A stretch of DNA of 64,000 nt. Source: Metaphire vulgaris (taxonomy: Eukaryota > Annelida > Clitellata > Crassiclitellata > Megascolecidae). The first letter of the stretch is position 1. The number at the start of each line of letters is the position of its first letter. The notes under the pieces were generated by a model that saw only the letters and a list, made by a program, of their open reading frames with translations, searched no databases and was not told where the DNA came from. Location: the NCBI GenBank assembly GCA_018105865.1, contig CM030859.1, positions 6,752,443-6,816,442 on the forward strand. Reading direction: 5' to 3'. A program made the position numbers and the translations under genes. Of the stretch, positions 1-26,729 are shown one piece after another.

Positions 1-1557
1 GAAGAATTCAATGATCATTTGAATGATCATCAGTGATCATCCTCAATCATTCCTATACAAAGACTTTGCCTTAAACGTGAGCACGTGTGCGTGCATATGT
101 GTGTGCAAAGAAAGAAATAAAAGACCACTGATTAATATTGTTCCCTTTAATAGGTCTTTTATGCCAATTCAAATTATTTGCTTAAAATCTTTACCATTAT
201 AAATAGTCGCTCACTTCAGACTCTATAGATTCACACTCCTTCAAAATGATTGCCTTAACAGCCATAAGCTGTTAGTGTGACATCTCCCGATGGCACCAAT
301 AAGAGAAAACATCACACACCTTGAACTATTCAATCATGGCATCACCAGCAGTAGTAGCTGACCTGCCATGATCTCCTTCACACAGTCACCTGGTAATTCA
401 CATATTGCAAGTCTTGTCTTTGTCATCAACAGTTACCAAAGGAAGGCAGACAAATGCAGCATGGTTGCCATCACAGTCGTCATCCATTTCAGACAGTATG
501 ATCAGACGACTGACTGCCTTTACAAAGCATGGTGACAACAGCACACTGTATTCACACACACTGCCTTGGTTCTGATGCAGTTCATCATATGTCACATTAT
601 AAGTCAATGTCATTAGGTTTTGAAATGTCACATGTCCACAGTTGCTGCAACATTACATTGAACCAATGCGATCACTTTCAGAATTACCATTTTTGATGAG
701 TTATACAATTTTTTGACAATCATCAGAACATTATGACACAATTTTGGACATTTCTGAAGCATTTGTCCTGTTTTCTAAGCCACTGCTTTAAAAATGACTG
801 TCATCCATATGTTCTTATTAAAAGCACATGTCGCTGGTGACAATCTGCAAAATACCAACAGTTTTGATATTTTCCAGTCGTAAAAAGTATTCTTCTACAC
901 TCATCCATGTTTATACAGGTACATGTCAGGGCAGTGTTCTCTTTATGCTCTCTGCTTACCACCATGATAGATGTCACCCTTACACTGCTCGATTCTGTTG
1001 GGTAATATTTAGCAATGGTTCCAATCTCATGAGCAGGATGGATGGAGAACATCAGTGAAGTGATAGAGTCCAGAGGAACATCACTGAAGGAAGTGGAGGA
1101 AACAAAGAGTTACATGGACAGAGATGCATGGAAAGGCTACTTCACAGACAGACAAGTCTAACTGCACCATGGTACCAGGTACAAGTACAAGGTGCCCATC
1201 TCATGAGCACTAAACTTGTCACACAGCAAACAACAGGGTAAGCAACCATAATATGGTCAATATAAACAGCAAATGCCTCCGTTAACAGTCGCTGCTTCTC
1301 CAACAGTTCTTTAAAATGCATTAGACTTGAGAAATGGTCTTCATTAATCTAAGGCCCATGCTAACTGAGTCTAAATCAACTACAATTCCACAAAAATCTC
1401 TCAAGCTTTGGTAAAAAAATTGGTCCAAGTTAACCAAGTGGTCATGTTACCCAAAAGGCCAAGTTACCAAATTTACAATATAACACAACCTACAAGCAGG
1501 TGTTTTATTTACCAATGTTAGAGATCTACCAATATGAAAAATATAACAACTGCTTAC
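1..1557 (-). other. ABCB10 intron 3 (partial), no exon seen
   Basis: This stretch lies downstream of the third ABCB10 coding exon, which ends at a GT donor at 1557-1556. The expected next segment, transmembrane helices 3-6 and then the nucleotide-binding domain, was not found here. I therefore read it as part of a long intron that continues out of the window. Short open frames on both strands look random. Confidence 0.6.
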
Positions 1558-1826
1558 CATCCAAGAAACTCCACCAAAAGCCTGAAGAACAGATCGAAGC
1601 CCATCAGATATGTTCATTGTCAGCGACTGACCAATGATTGAAGTATCTGAGGAGAGTCTGTTTATCAGTTCACCTGTTTTGTTCTTATCAAAAAATGTCA
1701 CATCTTGCTTAAGAATTGATGAAAAAAGCTGTTCTCGCAAACGTCGAATAATTCGATTTCCTGCAAGTTACACAATTTGTATCAAAATCATTAAGTAAGT
1801 TAACAAAATATACAAACACACACACA

Positions 1827-1871
<45 letters not shown>

Positions 1872-3220
1872 GAACAGTGTAGTGTTTGTATATTTTGGCA
1901 CTTTATGATACTTGATATATATTATATACAGTATGAATTGCATGAATATTCATGCACTTCACTTCACACATGTGCACACGACAAATATTCAAGAACTTAT
2001 ACCTTTATCTATATAGCATGATAGTTCTAAGAAACAACTCCCCAAACACTTCTTAACAACATGACACTAAGTGAAGTACACCTGAAGTCTGCATGAGATA
2101 GATCCTGAAGAAATTAGCGAATGCACCACAGACAAATATGCCGAGAAGAACCAAGCAGAAATGCTGCAGCCGTTCAGCCATATTGCCCTCCTTTGCTGTA
2201 GTATAAATGATGTCAATGACATGACCAATTCCAAAAGGCATGACCAATGTAGCAGCACTTGACACACAAAGAAAGAGGACGGCAGCTGAAATACATTCAC
2301 TACACTTCATTACCTACAAGCAAAAGATTCAATACTCACTATAAAGGATATATTACTCTCAGAACTTTGTTAACAGACATGTCATGCTATGATTCACTGC
2401 TTAAAATAAATAAGGCAGTTTCAATTCCAACTAAATAACTGAAAATATCAAGCAACCCATTATGAATTCAAAAAACCTCAAGAAGAATCAGTTCTGGCTT
2501 AATATATGACATTTTCATGACTACAATAACTTTTATGTTTATGTGAACGATGTAAAAGCCATCCTATGCTATAAATGACTGCCCTGACAAATAAATTAAT
2601 GCTTAATTACAAGTTTAAACATTACAGTAAATGAACTGAAAGCCTATTACATAAATTTCACAAACAAGAAAACGTAAAAATAGGCTATGTAAATTTTAAA
2701 ATGAAATGACCTCATTTCTAATATTCATTTTTTGCATAAATGTGTGGAAAATTGATTTACCAAAGAGCCTCCATCTCTCTGGGCTTGCAAGAGCAATCAA
2801 TCTACGAAGTTCAGACACTTCAGGTTGTTTCTTCACAGGAAGAACCTTCGTCCCAGTATTCCGAACTAAAATACTTGAATTTTTTGCATTTCTTAACTCA
2901 GCTTTTAATCCATTACCCTGAGCCTTTGAAACATAAATTCTAATCCTTTGATTGGGCAAAACATTTCTACAGTTACTCGGCCACCTCATGTTTCCAGGTT
3001 TCAAGTAGTTTCTTGCTTTAGCAACATGTGACATGGAGTGCAGTGCTGCAAACCAAGTACCTTGTGCCAGCCCAACTGGCATGCCAATTCTCTTCAAGAA
3101 CTTGACCTCACCTACAATACAATCTCTATAAAATCCACTGCAGCGATGCATCGGTAAACCGCAAGAACTTTTCAGAACAAGTAATTGTCTTAGTGAAAAT
3201 GAGTTGAAGGCAAATGACAT
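1558..3220 (-). CDS. ABCB10: ABCB10-like mitochondrial ABC transporter, 5' three exons
   Basis: This is the N-terminal part of a half-size ABC transporter of the mitochondrial inner membrane. ABCB10 is known for a role in haem biosynthesis and redox protection. Exons are 3220-2761, 2285-2082 and 1760-1558 (289 codons so far), joined in phase by GT-AG introns. Exon 1 starts at ATG 3220 and gives about 150 residues rich in Arg, Ser and Leu with few acids, as expected for a mitochondrial presequence, ending in PERWRLFG. Exon 2 carries the first membrane helices and YLMQTSG. Exon 3 holds the conserved block [32 protein letters not shown] and ISDGLRS. Walker A, signature and Walker B segments lie outside the window. 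The order and spacing of these motifs fit ABCB10 better than ABCB8. An upstream non-coding exon cannot be excluded. Confidence 0.9.
1813..1871. repeat. (CA)n then (TA)n microsatellite
   Basis: A compound dinucleotide repeat, CA followed by TA, lies in the intron between ABCB10 exons 2 and 3. Confidence 0.95.
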
Positions 3221-3814
3221 GATATAGCGTTTTCTTCCTCAATTAAGTGTACATCCAAAACTTTGTCAACTCTGCTGCTCACCAAACTCCTAACAGACTG
3301 TTTCACTATTTTCACCTGCAACATAGAATATCAAAAATTAAAAATTCTAAAATGCACCAAGATTTTATCAGACAATTATAGCAGACAAAGAAAGTTTAGT
3401 AATTCAGATATATATATTTGTTTGTCTATGGTACACTGATAGGCATCCAAGCATAATTCAATTTGTTGGGTATGGAGGCCTGTAGTCATCCCAATGGGAT
3501 AAACAAATTTGGGGCAGAGTATAAAAGATGTCACACAAATCCATCATTACATTTTAAAATGTAGATTTCACCACATGTCATCACATCTTGCTTCAGCAAC
3601 TTGTGACACGCAGGGTTGTAAACTTGTAATCTCACATCTTGCTTTATGCTTGATGATGTTGTGATTGCAGGGTTGTACAGTAAATGCCGTGTACCAGCCT
3701 AACTGGTATGTCAATTCTCTTCAAGAACTTTGTCTCATCTACAATACAGCCCCAACTACTATGACACACGTGATGCAGTTAGACAGAGGGCAATGATCCT
3801 GGGAAAGAGAATTT

Positions 3815-4045
3815 CACAACAGTCCCAGCGTCAGTGCATTGGATAAACAGACTGCGGTCTACTCGCACACTGAGCAATCCATATGTTCAGACGAAGTAGC
3901 TAAAGAAACAAAGCCTGATTCGTTTGCAACGAGACTAAAGACACACTTATTTAAGAACTCGTATAATTGTAATGTGCAAAGCGCTTCGCTAAGCCTGACT
4001 TTAAATAAGCGCTATATAAGTTGACATATTGACATATTGACAGCC
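3815..4045 (+). mobile_element. 3' end of an L2/CR1-like LINE
   Basis: The plus strand encodes DSFATRLKTHLF followed by a stop, then a GCGCTATATAAG tail and a short tandem TTGACATA-type repeat. The same C-terminal motif (LKTHLF) and tail (GCGCTATATAAATT) end the larger LINE in the myosin intron at about 52600-52700. This is a 5'-truncated copy just upstream of ABCB10. Confidence 0.7.
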
Positions 4046-4304
4046 GACTGATAAAAATCCCGACTGAAGAACGTCTTAACGACTGATGCAGAGCAAATCA
4101 CCGCTTGATTCTAAGATAGAAACTCATTTTCTCACCAGTGTATTTATAGAATCCGTTTAGAAGTCTTTAGAGTGAACTTTCAAACTCAAACCACGCTGGT
4201 CATAAAACGGCTATCCCGTCTCACGGTCTCAAAGTAAACCAGCGAAATGATTGGACAAAAGTTCAGAAGAATCTCGTAGAAACTAGACACTCGTGTGGAT
4301 TTCT

Positions 4305-4337
4305 CATGGAGTTATTATTAGTAATAATAACTCCATG
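4305..4337. repeat. 33-nt palindrome
   Basis: Two perfectly complementary 16-nt arms starting with CATGGAGTTATT flank a single central base at 4321. The right arm is the exact reverse complement of the left. The site lies in intergenic DNA between ABCB10 and a CR1 fragment. No function is evident. Confidence 0.9.
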
Positions 4338-4559
4338 GGATTTCTACTAGATATTCAGAATCAGAATCAGAAATGAATAATATTAATAATTCAGTTTTGC
4401 CAGTCTGGGTTTTTTCCAACCAAATCTGTTTTTGGGCCTCTTCTGGTTGTTTGGTTTATTTGGCGGAATCTTTTTTTAATCTGCGAAAATTTATAAAATT
4501 GCCTGATTTATGCAGTGAAAGTTAGAAAATTAGAAGTTTTCAGAGGTACTCTTTGTTGA

Positions 4560-5165
4560 AAATCTTTTTTCTTGTAGGATCAAGTTGACCTTGACGACGA
4601 CCTTTTTCGCTTATCATTCCCAACATTTGGTTTCCCTTTTTTGTTGCCTCCATGCATTGGTGAGATGGATTCATACTTCTATGGATGATTACCCCCAAGT
4701 CTCTTTCTTTTTCTCTTGTGGTTAGAATCTTCCCCCTAAAGAATATTCATTACCATTATGTATGTATTGTGAAATAAATAAATTCTTCATTATTAGATTT
4801 CCCAACATGCATTACAGAACATTTATCAATATTGAAAAGCATCTACCAGTCCACAGACCACTGAAACAATTTCCTTAGATATCTCTTTAAAAATTGAGCA
4901 TCATCCTCCGAGTCTATATTTCTGCATATCTTTGTATCATCAGCAAACTTTGAAATTTTGGATAGTAATCCTTCATCGATATCATTTATATCTACAGTAT
5001 CAGAAAAAGCAATGGCCCAAGCACTGAACCCTGAGGCACTCCACTAATAACTTGCCCATTCTGAATGTTCTCCCCTAATGCCAACCTTTTGTCTTCTAAC
5101 TCTTCTTCCCTTCAACCAATTTTGAATCCATCTGAGAATATTTCCCCTTATTCCACAGGACTTCA
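4560..5165 (-). pseudogene. Decayed CR1-group LINE reverse transcriptase fragment
   Basis: Read on the minus strand, broken frames give, in order, WIQNWLKGRR, HSEWAS followed by a shifted version of the [13 protein letters not shown] box, then KFADDTKICRNID (the catalytic DD box), MLFNIDKCSVMHVG and LGVIIHRSMNPSHQCMEA. This order is that of the palm and thumb of CR1-type reverse transcriptases. Several frameshifts and stops show that it is dead. The endonuclease and 5' part are missing. Confidence 0.8.
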
Positions 5166-5352
5166 GTTAAAATGTAGGTGACTGGGCGGTTGTGGAACAT
5201 AACCGTCTACTAATGGTGAGATTGGGAGCACAATCGTAAATAACGAAAAGCAGGGCTGGAAACTGCAACTGTTTTGTAAAATGGAGTTCCCACCATGCAG
5301 AGTTATTTCTAGGATTATCAATTTGGGGGTGTCGGTAAATTCTGGGGGTCCC

Positions 5353-5828
5353 CAGTGGCGAGGCCACGGGGGTGGGATGGGGTTGAACACCCCCACTTGC
5401 AATTAGGGCCACCTGTGAGATTCGTGTAAAATTGCTGAGAAATTTGTTGTGGGGGAGGGGTAGGGGATGGTTGAGGATCGGCTTTACTAGTCTAAGTATC
5501 AAGCGTTCTCTATATATCTATATAACAAGCTCTCTATATCTATATAACAAGCAGTCATGTGTCAGACAGGACTGGGACCCGCCATGGCCATCCATGTTAT
5601 TATCTGCAAAAAATTTTATAAGATATATAAAACTATTGTTTAAAAGTTATTTAATGTATACTCATTACATGTGGAATAGTAATTCTAACGAATTCTAATG
5701 TAAAAGTTGTTCAGCTTCATGGGGCTTCACCCTCTCTTGGCCCCTGGATCCCATTGGGGGCTCTGCCCCTGACCTCCATCGACGTGCTCGCCATAACCAC
5801 CACCCTCAAACGTCTTGCGTCGCCACTG
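5353..5828. mobile_element. hAT-type non-autonomous element, CAGTGGCG ends
   Basis: The element starts CAGTGGCG and ends CGCCACTG. It is flanked on both sides by GGGGGTCCC, a direct repeat of 8-9 bp. This fits a hAT target duplication. The interior is GC-rich, has no transposase, and shares a segment near 5415-5460 with the element at 39447-40813. Confidence 0.75.
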
Positions 5829-6198
5829 GGGGGTCCCCTGCTAAAAGGTCTTGACAAGCAAAACAAAAAAGGTCATCCCACAGCTGAGATTGGGGGTGGG
5901 GTGGGTGTTGGTCTCAGATGGAGGGGGGCGGTGTTAGGGGTGTACAAATATCCCTGGTTCCCACATTTACTGTTGAGCAGACGCCCAGGATGGAGTCCTT
6001 GAAAACGGATCTTACAATGAGCCCTTCTGCTAATGGGAGAAGGATACAAATTCAGGACGTTAAAATGGACACAAAGAAAATGCTTAACCCGTTGAAGGGG
6101 GAATTAATTTTTACAAGACGTTGCCAATTTTGGTAACTAATTTTGGGGGAAAGCGTTCGTTTGAACTGTGAACATGAACTTTTTAAACTTACTATATT

Positions 6199-7312
6199 TC
6201 AGGCTATATAGAAGCTACAAAGATGTGGTTTGCATCATTGTTTAGCATTTTTATTGTACTTACCATCCATCCGTGCCAAAAAAGAAATTTCGGGGGTTGG
6301 GCCCACCCTACAGACCAAAATATGACCCCCTTCCAAAAAATACGTTCAAAGGTCAATAAAAATTTTTTTCAGCGGTGACCCCCCCAGGTTCAGCGGCAAA
6401 GTTGTAGGTGGGTGTCTTTGGAACAGATTAGTTCAAAAATTTTGAAGATGGGACCCAATTTGGGAGAGTTATGGAGTTTCTACACCAGGCACACGTTGGT
6501 CGGAGAAGTGAAATTTTTATGAGAATCTTGAAATCTGAAACATACCTTGCAGGCTATATAGAAGCTACAAAGACGTGGTTTGCATCATTGTTTAGCATTT
6601 TTATTGTACTTACCATCCATCCATGCCAAAAAGAAAGGAGGGGGTTGGGCCCAAATCAAATCAAAAAATGACGTTCTCCCAAAAAATACGTTAAAAGGTC
6701 AATAAACATTTTTTCTGTGGTGACCCCCTTAGGTTCAGCAACAAAGTTGTAGGTGGGTGTTTTAAAACAGATTAGTTCAAAAATTTTGAAGATGGGACCC
6801 AATTTGGGGAGGCGACGTTTTACCAGGCAACACGTTGAACTCGAAGTGAAATTTTTTGCGAGAATCTTGAAATCTGAAACACCTTACCTTGCAGGCTATA
6901 TAGAAGCTACAAAACGTGGTTTGCATCATTGTTTAGCATTTTATTGTACTTACCATCCATTGCCAAAAAGAAATTTGGGTTGGGTCCATCCTACAGACCA
7001 AAATATGACCCCCTCCCAAAAAATACGTTCAAAGGTCAATAAAAAAATTTATGGTGGGACCCCTAGGTTCGCGGCAAAGTTGAAATGGGTGTCTTTGGAA
7101 CAGATTATTCAAAAAATTTTCAAGATGGGACCCAATTTTTATGGTGTTTCTACACCAAATATCCTGAGAAGTGAAATTTTTTGTGAGAATCTTGAAATCT
7201 GCAGGCTAAATAGAAGCTACAAAGATGTGGTTTGCATCATTGTTTAGCATTTTTATTGTATCACCATCCATCCGCCAAAAAGGAAATCAAATCAAATCAA
7301 TAAAAATTTTTT
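6199..7312. repeat. Tandem array, about 3.3 copies of a 310-350 bp unit
   Basis: Units begin with AGGCTATATAGAAGCTAC at 6201, 6551 and 6893, and with a variant at 7203, so the spacings are 350, 342 and 310. Each unit carries the same ordered landmarks: GTTTGCATCATTGTTTAGC, ACTTACCATCCATCC, ATACGTTCAAAGGTCAATA and a segment containing GATGGGACCCAATTT. Copies differ by small indels and the last is truncated. Open frames through the units shift between copies, so I do not consider them coding. Confidence 0.9.
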
Positions 7313-8475
7313 TTAAATAGCCCAAACATTGGAAGAGCAAAATAATTGATACGTTTTGTCCCCGCCAGTGATATGATTTCTGGGCGACGTTTTAAGACGC
7401 CGTTCCCTGTAGGGGTTAATGAATGAACTACATGTACTGTTATCATTATTACTTCGAACTAGAAAAGACAAAAATAACTTCTTGCACAACAAGAGTGCAA
7501 TTTTATATTTTATTACTCAATAGTAGTACATAAATAATATTTCACAGATACACGTACATAAATCATTTAAAGAAATTCTCAGCTGTGACGAAAAAATATC
7601 TGGACTTATTCGCCTTGATACCCTATTAGGAAGCCAGTTTATTGCTCTATGGTTGTCTACAGAGAACTGTCAGAAAATGACAAGATAGTTAAGGCAATTC
7701 AGAAGATACTATCAAAATCAAAAAAGTCAGCATCTCAGAATTCTCATTAACACATACAAAAACCAAGCAATTGACTCAAATAACTGATAATGCAAAAAAA
7801 TCAATACCATAAGCATAAGGAGCAGCATCTCAGCACAAAGTTGTTACAATAATACAGCAAAAGGCCATTAAAATTTCAAACCTATCAACATCCTAAAAGA
7901 CAGCATATTAATTGTATATAATCACTGCATTCAATTTGTTCAAAGCAATCTGTACAGCAGTTATCTTACAAATATTAATAGCAAAAGTCCACAGCCTATC
8001 ATAACTATATGGCAACTACTACACTGGAGAAACAATGAGGCAAACATCAAAATCTCATGCCTTCATTCAGTACTTAAAAAGCAAAAACTCTAAAAACCTA
8101 CTTGTACACAAATCAACACCTAAAAAGGTTTTTGACCAATAATGTAAAACTCAGATAGAATTTAGTGAAATATCATATCAAGAACAGAAACCGACAAGGG
8201 ATGAAACATTTTCATCTGCTGCTATTAATTAAGATAAACAGCACATACTGTACATGTCTGTGCATTTGAATTAATACTATAAAAGTGTGAAGTTAATAAT
8301 AATGCAATAAAAATATTATTATCATTGCAAGAATATAAATATTACATTTGTAGCATAAATTATACTTTCCTGAACTATTATTTACTATACAAGCATAACT
8401 CAAACACCCAAGACAAGCCAGTGGAACAGATCTCTCTCCCTCTCCCTCTCAACTCATAAAAAAAAAATGCTTGTA
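7313..8475. other. AT-rich intergenic or GALNT2 3' flank
   Basis: No gene, clear repeat boundary or long frame was seen. Several AATAAA hexamers occur on the minus strand (for example TTTATT on the plus strand near 7508), so part could be distal 3' UTR of GALNT2. That is inference only. Confidence 0.4.
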
Positions 8476-9437
8476 CAGTTGAAACCCGTTATATCGAACT
8501 CACTTATATCAAAATCCCACTTATATCGCAGTTTAAGCGCCGGTCCTGTCCACAATGTTAATAAATACAAAAGAGACCCTAATATATTGAATTCGCTTAT
8601 TTCAAAATATCGGTTATATCAAAGCTTTTTCAATCCCTGTTGATCAGAAGCCAGTCAGATATATCGAAGTTACGTTTAGTATTTAAAACTGTATTATTGC
8701 AGTACCTTGAGCTTCGATGTAGATGTAATGAGATGTAATGGGAATATATTGTAAAGATTTCACTTTGGTCGACGGCCCTGGGAAATCTTTGTATAATCTT
8801 TGTCTCCTCTGCCATAAACTTCAGTCATGACCAGAGAACTGCTTCATTAGTCCTTCGAGGTGTATTCTCCTGACCGCTAGGGTCGAGCTCCTTACCTGCT
8901 TTGGGAGGGTAGGCTAGGGAAGGGGAAAGGCATTGAGGGTCCCCCACTTTTTCACCTGAGTTTACATCTATGGCTGAATAAGCAGGCCATTAAATAGTCA
9001 AAGCCAGTGGAGGAGTCTTGCTTTCTCCCCTTGACACTTCTGCTCTTGGAAATTTGGAAACTTTAATTACTGTAACCTACTTTGTCCACAAGGTCAATCA
9101 GTCTGCTTGGTCAGCCAGCCTGACCTTGTTAATTGCCACCAATAAACAAAATCATTGGCATTTTAGAGAAAGAGATTTTCATAATTTAAGTATTGGTTTA
9201 TACTTTTTCATTTGATTTGTTACTGCTGTGATAGACCTTATTATTTGTAACATTTGTCGAAGTAGATCTTAATATTTAGACATAAAATCGATATTTCAGA
9301 TGGTATAATAGCCAGACATGCACATTTGCCCAAATAAAATTTTGGCTTTATATGACCCAGAATTGGATATATTGAAACTCGGATATATCGGAATTTTATT
9401 ACGGTTCCTTGAGCTTCGATATAACGGGGTTCAACTG
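8476..9437. mobile_element. pogo/Tigger-like non-autonomous DNA transposon
   Basis: Terminal inverted repeats start CAGTTGAAACCCGTTATAT on the left and end ATATAACGGGGTTCAACTG on the right. Both ends abut TA, the target duplication of Tc1/mariner-pogo elements. Subterminal copies of the TATATCGAA motif recur inside. No transposase frame remains. A much shorter relative is at 56541-56715. Confidence 0.85.
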
Positions 9438-9627
9438 TACATTAAAACTACATAAAAAGAAACACTGTATTTCTAACACAGCAAAAATATTCAAAATTGT
9501 TATAAATTAACCAAAGGTCTATGATACTTGCTTGCTTTGTGCAAGCCACATAAGACTGTAGATGATAATACAATTACTGTTTAGAAAATGATGACTTAGT
9601 ATAAATTATTGAATATATAAAACTGCC

Positions 9628-9795
9628 TTAGTAAAATTCCATTATAACATATCAAGGGACTTTCACGTTTGATTTTCTATACACAAAATCCATTATAATC
9701 AAAGTCAAATTGAATCGATTTCATATTGTAAGGGATCTACAGACCTCATCTATTATACCCAAATTTCTGCTATAACCAAGTTCAATGTAACAAGA
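9628..9795. mobile_element. Possible degraded pogo-like MITE
   Basis: The left side contains AATTCCATTATAACATATC and the right side TATAACCAAGTTCAATGTAA. These resemble the ends of the element at 8476-9437 in an older, diverged form. No target duplication was recognised. If real, it lies in the GALNT2 3' UTR. Confidence 0.35.
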
Positions 9796-9817
9796 ATCTA
9801 TGGCATTAAACTGCAAC

Positions 9818-23674
<13,857 letters not shown>

Positions 23675-24586
23675 AATTCATCAGCGAAGAAGAAGAATCT
23701 TTCATTTGATCAAGGCTCAAGAAAACCAAATTAACAACAACGACCAAAAGCCATCATCATCACCACCACCATCCTCTCACTTCCTAACTCCACATGGCAT
23801 AGTCTGCCGCTCTCGAATTTTTGATATGTCATGCATGATGATGATGATGATGATGATATGATGATAGTAAGTTCCTTAGTCCCACACTCATTAGTAGGCC
23901 CAATGCAGAAAACGCTATATGTAGGCCTATTTATTTATTGTGACAATTTGTTAATAGCTTTTTTGTATAAATATTAATAAAAATGTCATGGCGCCAAATT
24001 AATAAGCTCCTCTAAAAACCATAGACAAGTCAAGACACGAAGTGATCATCTTAGGTTTAGCGTAGACGTATCACCTTCAAAGCTGTTTAAACTCATTTTC
24101 TAAGGAATTCTAAGCAATTGCCGATAATTTTTTTTTAAATACACCGCACCTTTTCGTATAAATTCCGTACAATTTACATCAAAAAGAGAATTCAACTCAA
24201 TTTGGTTCGTATTTCGACTTCTCATTATTGCCGCGTTTTGGCGCTAAACTTCACGTAATTGAAATTCTGTAACGCCTTGATTAATATTTGAAAATTTCGA
24301 TTCACCGCTTGTCTGACCAATGATCTAGAAATAATGGAAATACCATATTGCAAAAAGCCGTTGAAAATGCAATAAAAAAAAAAACGTAAAAACGCGTTTT
24401 TTGTTGGCGAGAAAAAACGTAAAAAACGTTTGAAACATCTATGCCAGGATTAAAACCGACCGCATTCACTCATTTCGGATGACCTTTTTTGCTTGTCAGG
24501 GTATTTGGACAGGGGAAAATATAAGGATGGTTTTTTGCTCAAGACTTTTTGGGAGACGAAAGGGGGTCTGACCTGACTTTTTAGAT
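23675..24586. other. GALNT2 upstream region
   Basis: This is the presumed promoter and 5' UTR side of GALNT2. It contains a GAT/CAT-rich low-complexity stretch at about 23755-23870. I saw no gene. No TATA element stands out, and I cannot place a transcription start. Confidence 0.4.
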
Positions 24587-24689
24587 ATGGGCGCCCACAG
24601 AAATTTTTCCAGGAGGGGCAAAACATAATGGTCATGGGACTCATGGCTATGCCACATAAATTTTCCAAGAGGGGCAAAACACATCTAAC

Positions 24690-26452
24690 CAGAGGCGTAG
24701 CGTGCACTCTAGCCGCCCCTGGAACATGTTTAATCCGCCGCCCCAGGACGTAACAAAAATAAACATACATGATACAACGTCACACAGCATTATAGGACAT
24801 TAGAACAATAGACTATAGTCACAACTGTAGTGTAATGTAATACCTATGAAATTTAATTCCTGTAACAATACAAACAGTAACAAACTCATAACTTCATAAG
24901 AAGTCAAGAGGATAGACTATAAATGTTACCATTAGTCCATATTACTGTGGTCTGTTACGTCTGTACTGGGTAGAGAACATTTAAAATATTCTATTTAATA
25001 CGAGCCCTTCGCGCTTTCACGGTGGCAAACTCAGTAATAATAGCATCCAAGTAAAGCTTATCAATATACTTGTTTTCTATGGAAATCAGTGACAATGAGG
25101 ACAACCTGTCTTCTAGCATTGTAGATCGCAAATAATTCTTTATTATTTTAAGCTTAGAAAAACACCTTTCGCAGCTTGCAATGGAGTAATTGTTAAGTAG
25201 ATTCGGATGCTCAAAACTAGGTAATTGATCGTCTGAACGGAATCAGCACTGCACAAAACGGCTTCAAATTCAACTAATAATCGACCTAAAAATCTAAATT
25301 TTACGATACGATTATAGTATTTAATTCGAAATCAATTGGCACGAATAATAATTGTGGAAAAAATAAAAAGATGTTTTACCAACCATCTAAGTACGTCCAA
25401 TGAAGTATCGCCTTGAACGTCTTCACCGTTTTTCGTGGAAAGAGTTCCCGCTAACCTTATGCAGCCTTCTTATCCTTTGAATTTCTGTTGTCAGTTCTTG
25501 ACACACCATCCATGGTGCAATCTATCTAAATCTATGCTTCTAGCATCTCTGAACCAGCATTTAAAAGCAGTCATTCGATCTTGCAAGTCATTGTGACGCT
25601 CAAAGCTAGGTACGGAACGGAATCTTGCAAGTGGATTTAAGAAAATAGTCGTTTTTAATTCGTGCATTCCACTAAATCTTTGTTGCACTTCCGTCAAGAA
25701 TCTGTCCAATGCTGAAAATGTGCATTCCACTAAATCTTTGTTACTTCCTCAACAAAGCTCAACCCAGCATCCCTTTCATTTTCGCCTGGTAATCTTTTTC
25801 TTCGTCGTATACGTCGTTCTGTTGGAATGTCGTGGTCTTCGCAGATTTGCAGGGCTGCATCAACAGAACATTTGACTATCGCATCCCTCTCATCCGCTAA
25901 AAAAGGACAAAAGATTGCATTTTATTAGCGCAGTGTTCTAATGACAGACCTTTCTGTTGACAGTATGTCTGGACGGCCTGAGATTCTTCTAAAAAATTTC
26001 TAAAAGTGAAGGAAGGAAAGAAACGAAAACGATTGCATTGCGTCCAGGATACTTCGAGCGACGCCACGTGTGTCAAGATTTTCTGTATTACCGCATAAAG
26101 ATTCTAAAGCAGTGATGACTCCCTGCAATCCTGCATGAACGGCTTTCACAGAATTATAGTGTGCGCTCCATCGTGTTTGTATAACTCTTTTCACCGCAAT
26201 TTTTCTTAAGTACGTCCCACCGATGAGTGGACGCAGAGAAGAAAGTAAATATTCTCTCTAAAATTGTGAAGAAGTTCTCTGAAATCTCGGATGATCCCAC
26301 GGCATTAACTCCAGCCAGATTTAAAGAGTGATTGCTACAGGGAACAAATACAGCTTTTGGATTGGCAAATTATTGCGGCGGCAATTTTTGCCGCCCCCTT
26401 TGCCGCCGCCCCTGGAACTTTCCAGACTAACCAGTGGCACGCTACGCCACTG
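24690..26452 (-). mobile_element. hAT transposon, ZMYM1/TTF-type, internally deleted
   Basis: The ends are CAGAGGCGTAGCGTGC on the left and GCACGCTACGCCACTG on the right. The 8-bp duplication CATCTAAC lies at 24682-24689 and 26453-26460. The minus strand carries pieces of transposase (separate entry). At 1763 bp it is shorter than autonomous members. Confidence 0.95.
25000..26194 (-). pseudogene. hAT transposase remnants
   Basis: Three minus-strand blocks occur in the expected order. The first is TRWSAHYNSVKAVHAG near 26170, the conserved TRWSAR-type motif of this family. The second is MECTFSALDRFL near 25720. The third is the C-terminal dimerisation region ERCFSKLKIIKNYLRSTM, then EDRLSSLSLISIE near 25190-25000. 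Shifts and stops separate the blocks, and the zinc-finger N-terminus is missing. The family match is to ZMYM1-like hAT proteins. Confidence 0.85.
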
Positions 26453-26729
26453 CATCTAACACAATGGTCACGGTTAATATTTTAGCAAGGTTTTCAAATT
26501 TCAATGTGAAATATTGGCATTTTTATTTTCCAGAAGGGGCAAGTGCCCCAATGTGTGGGCGCCCATGTTTATAGACGATTCTATCCTCTCATTGGTGACG
26601 CCAGGTTTACACCCTTGCATTTATGTCTTTTAGTTTCAAAGTCTTCCTCTAAGCATTGCAGTGTTTATGTTTTGAGGGGCCCGGAATATCTCTCAACGGG
26701 TCTGGGTATCATGTCTGCAACTCTGCATA

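Larger units (their letters stand above)
24587..26566. mobile_element. Small inverted-repeat element interrupted by a hAT copy
   Basis: A 13-bp inverted repeat, ATGGGCGCCCACA at 24587 and TGTGGGCGCCCAT at 26554, bounds GC-rich sequence with GGGGCA motifs. The element is about 210 bp once the inserted hAT at 24690-26452 and its duplication are removed. No clear target duplication was seen at its own ends. Confidence 0.6.

Noticed and set aside
6753..7247. 164-codon plus-strand frame across the tandem array
   Set aside because: It runs through repeat units in different frames in each copy, so the encoded sequence is not conserved between units.
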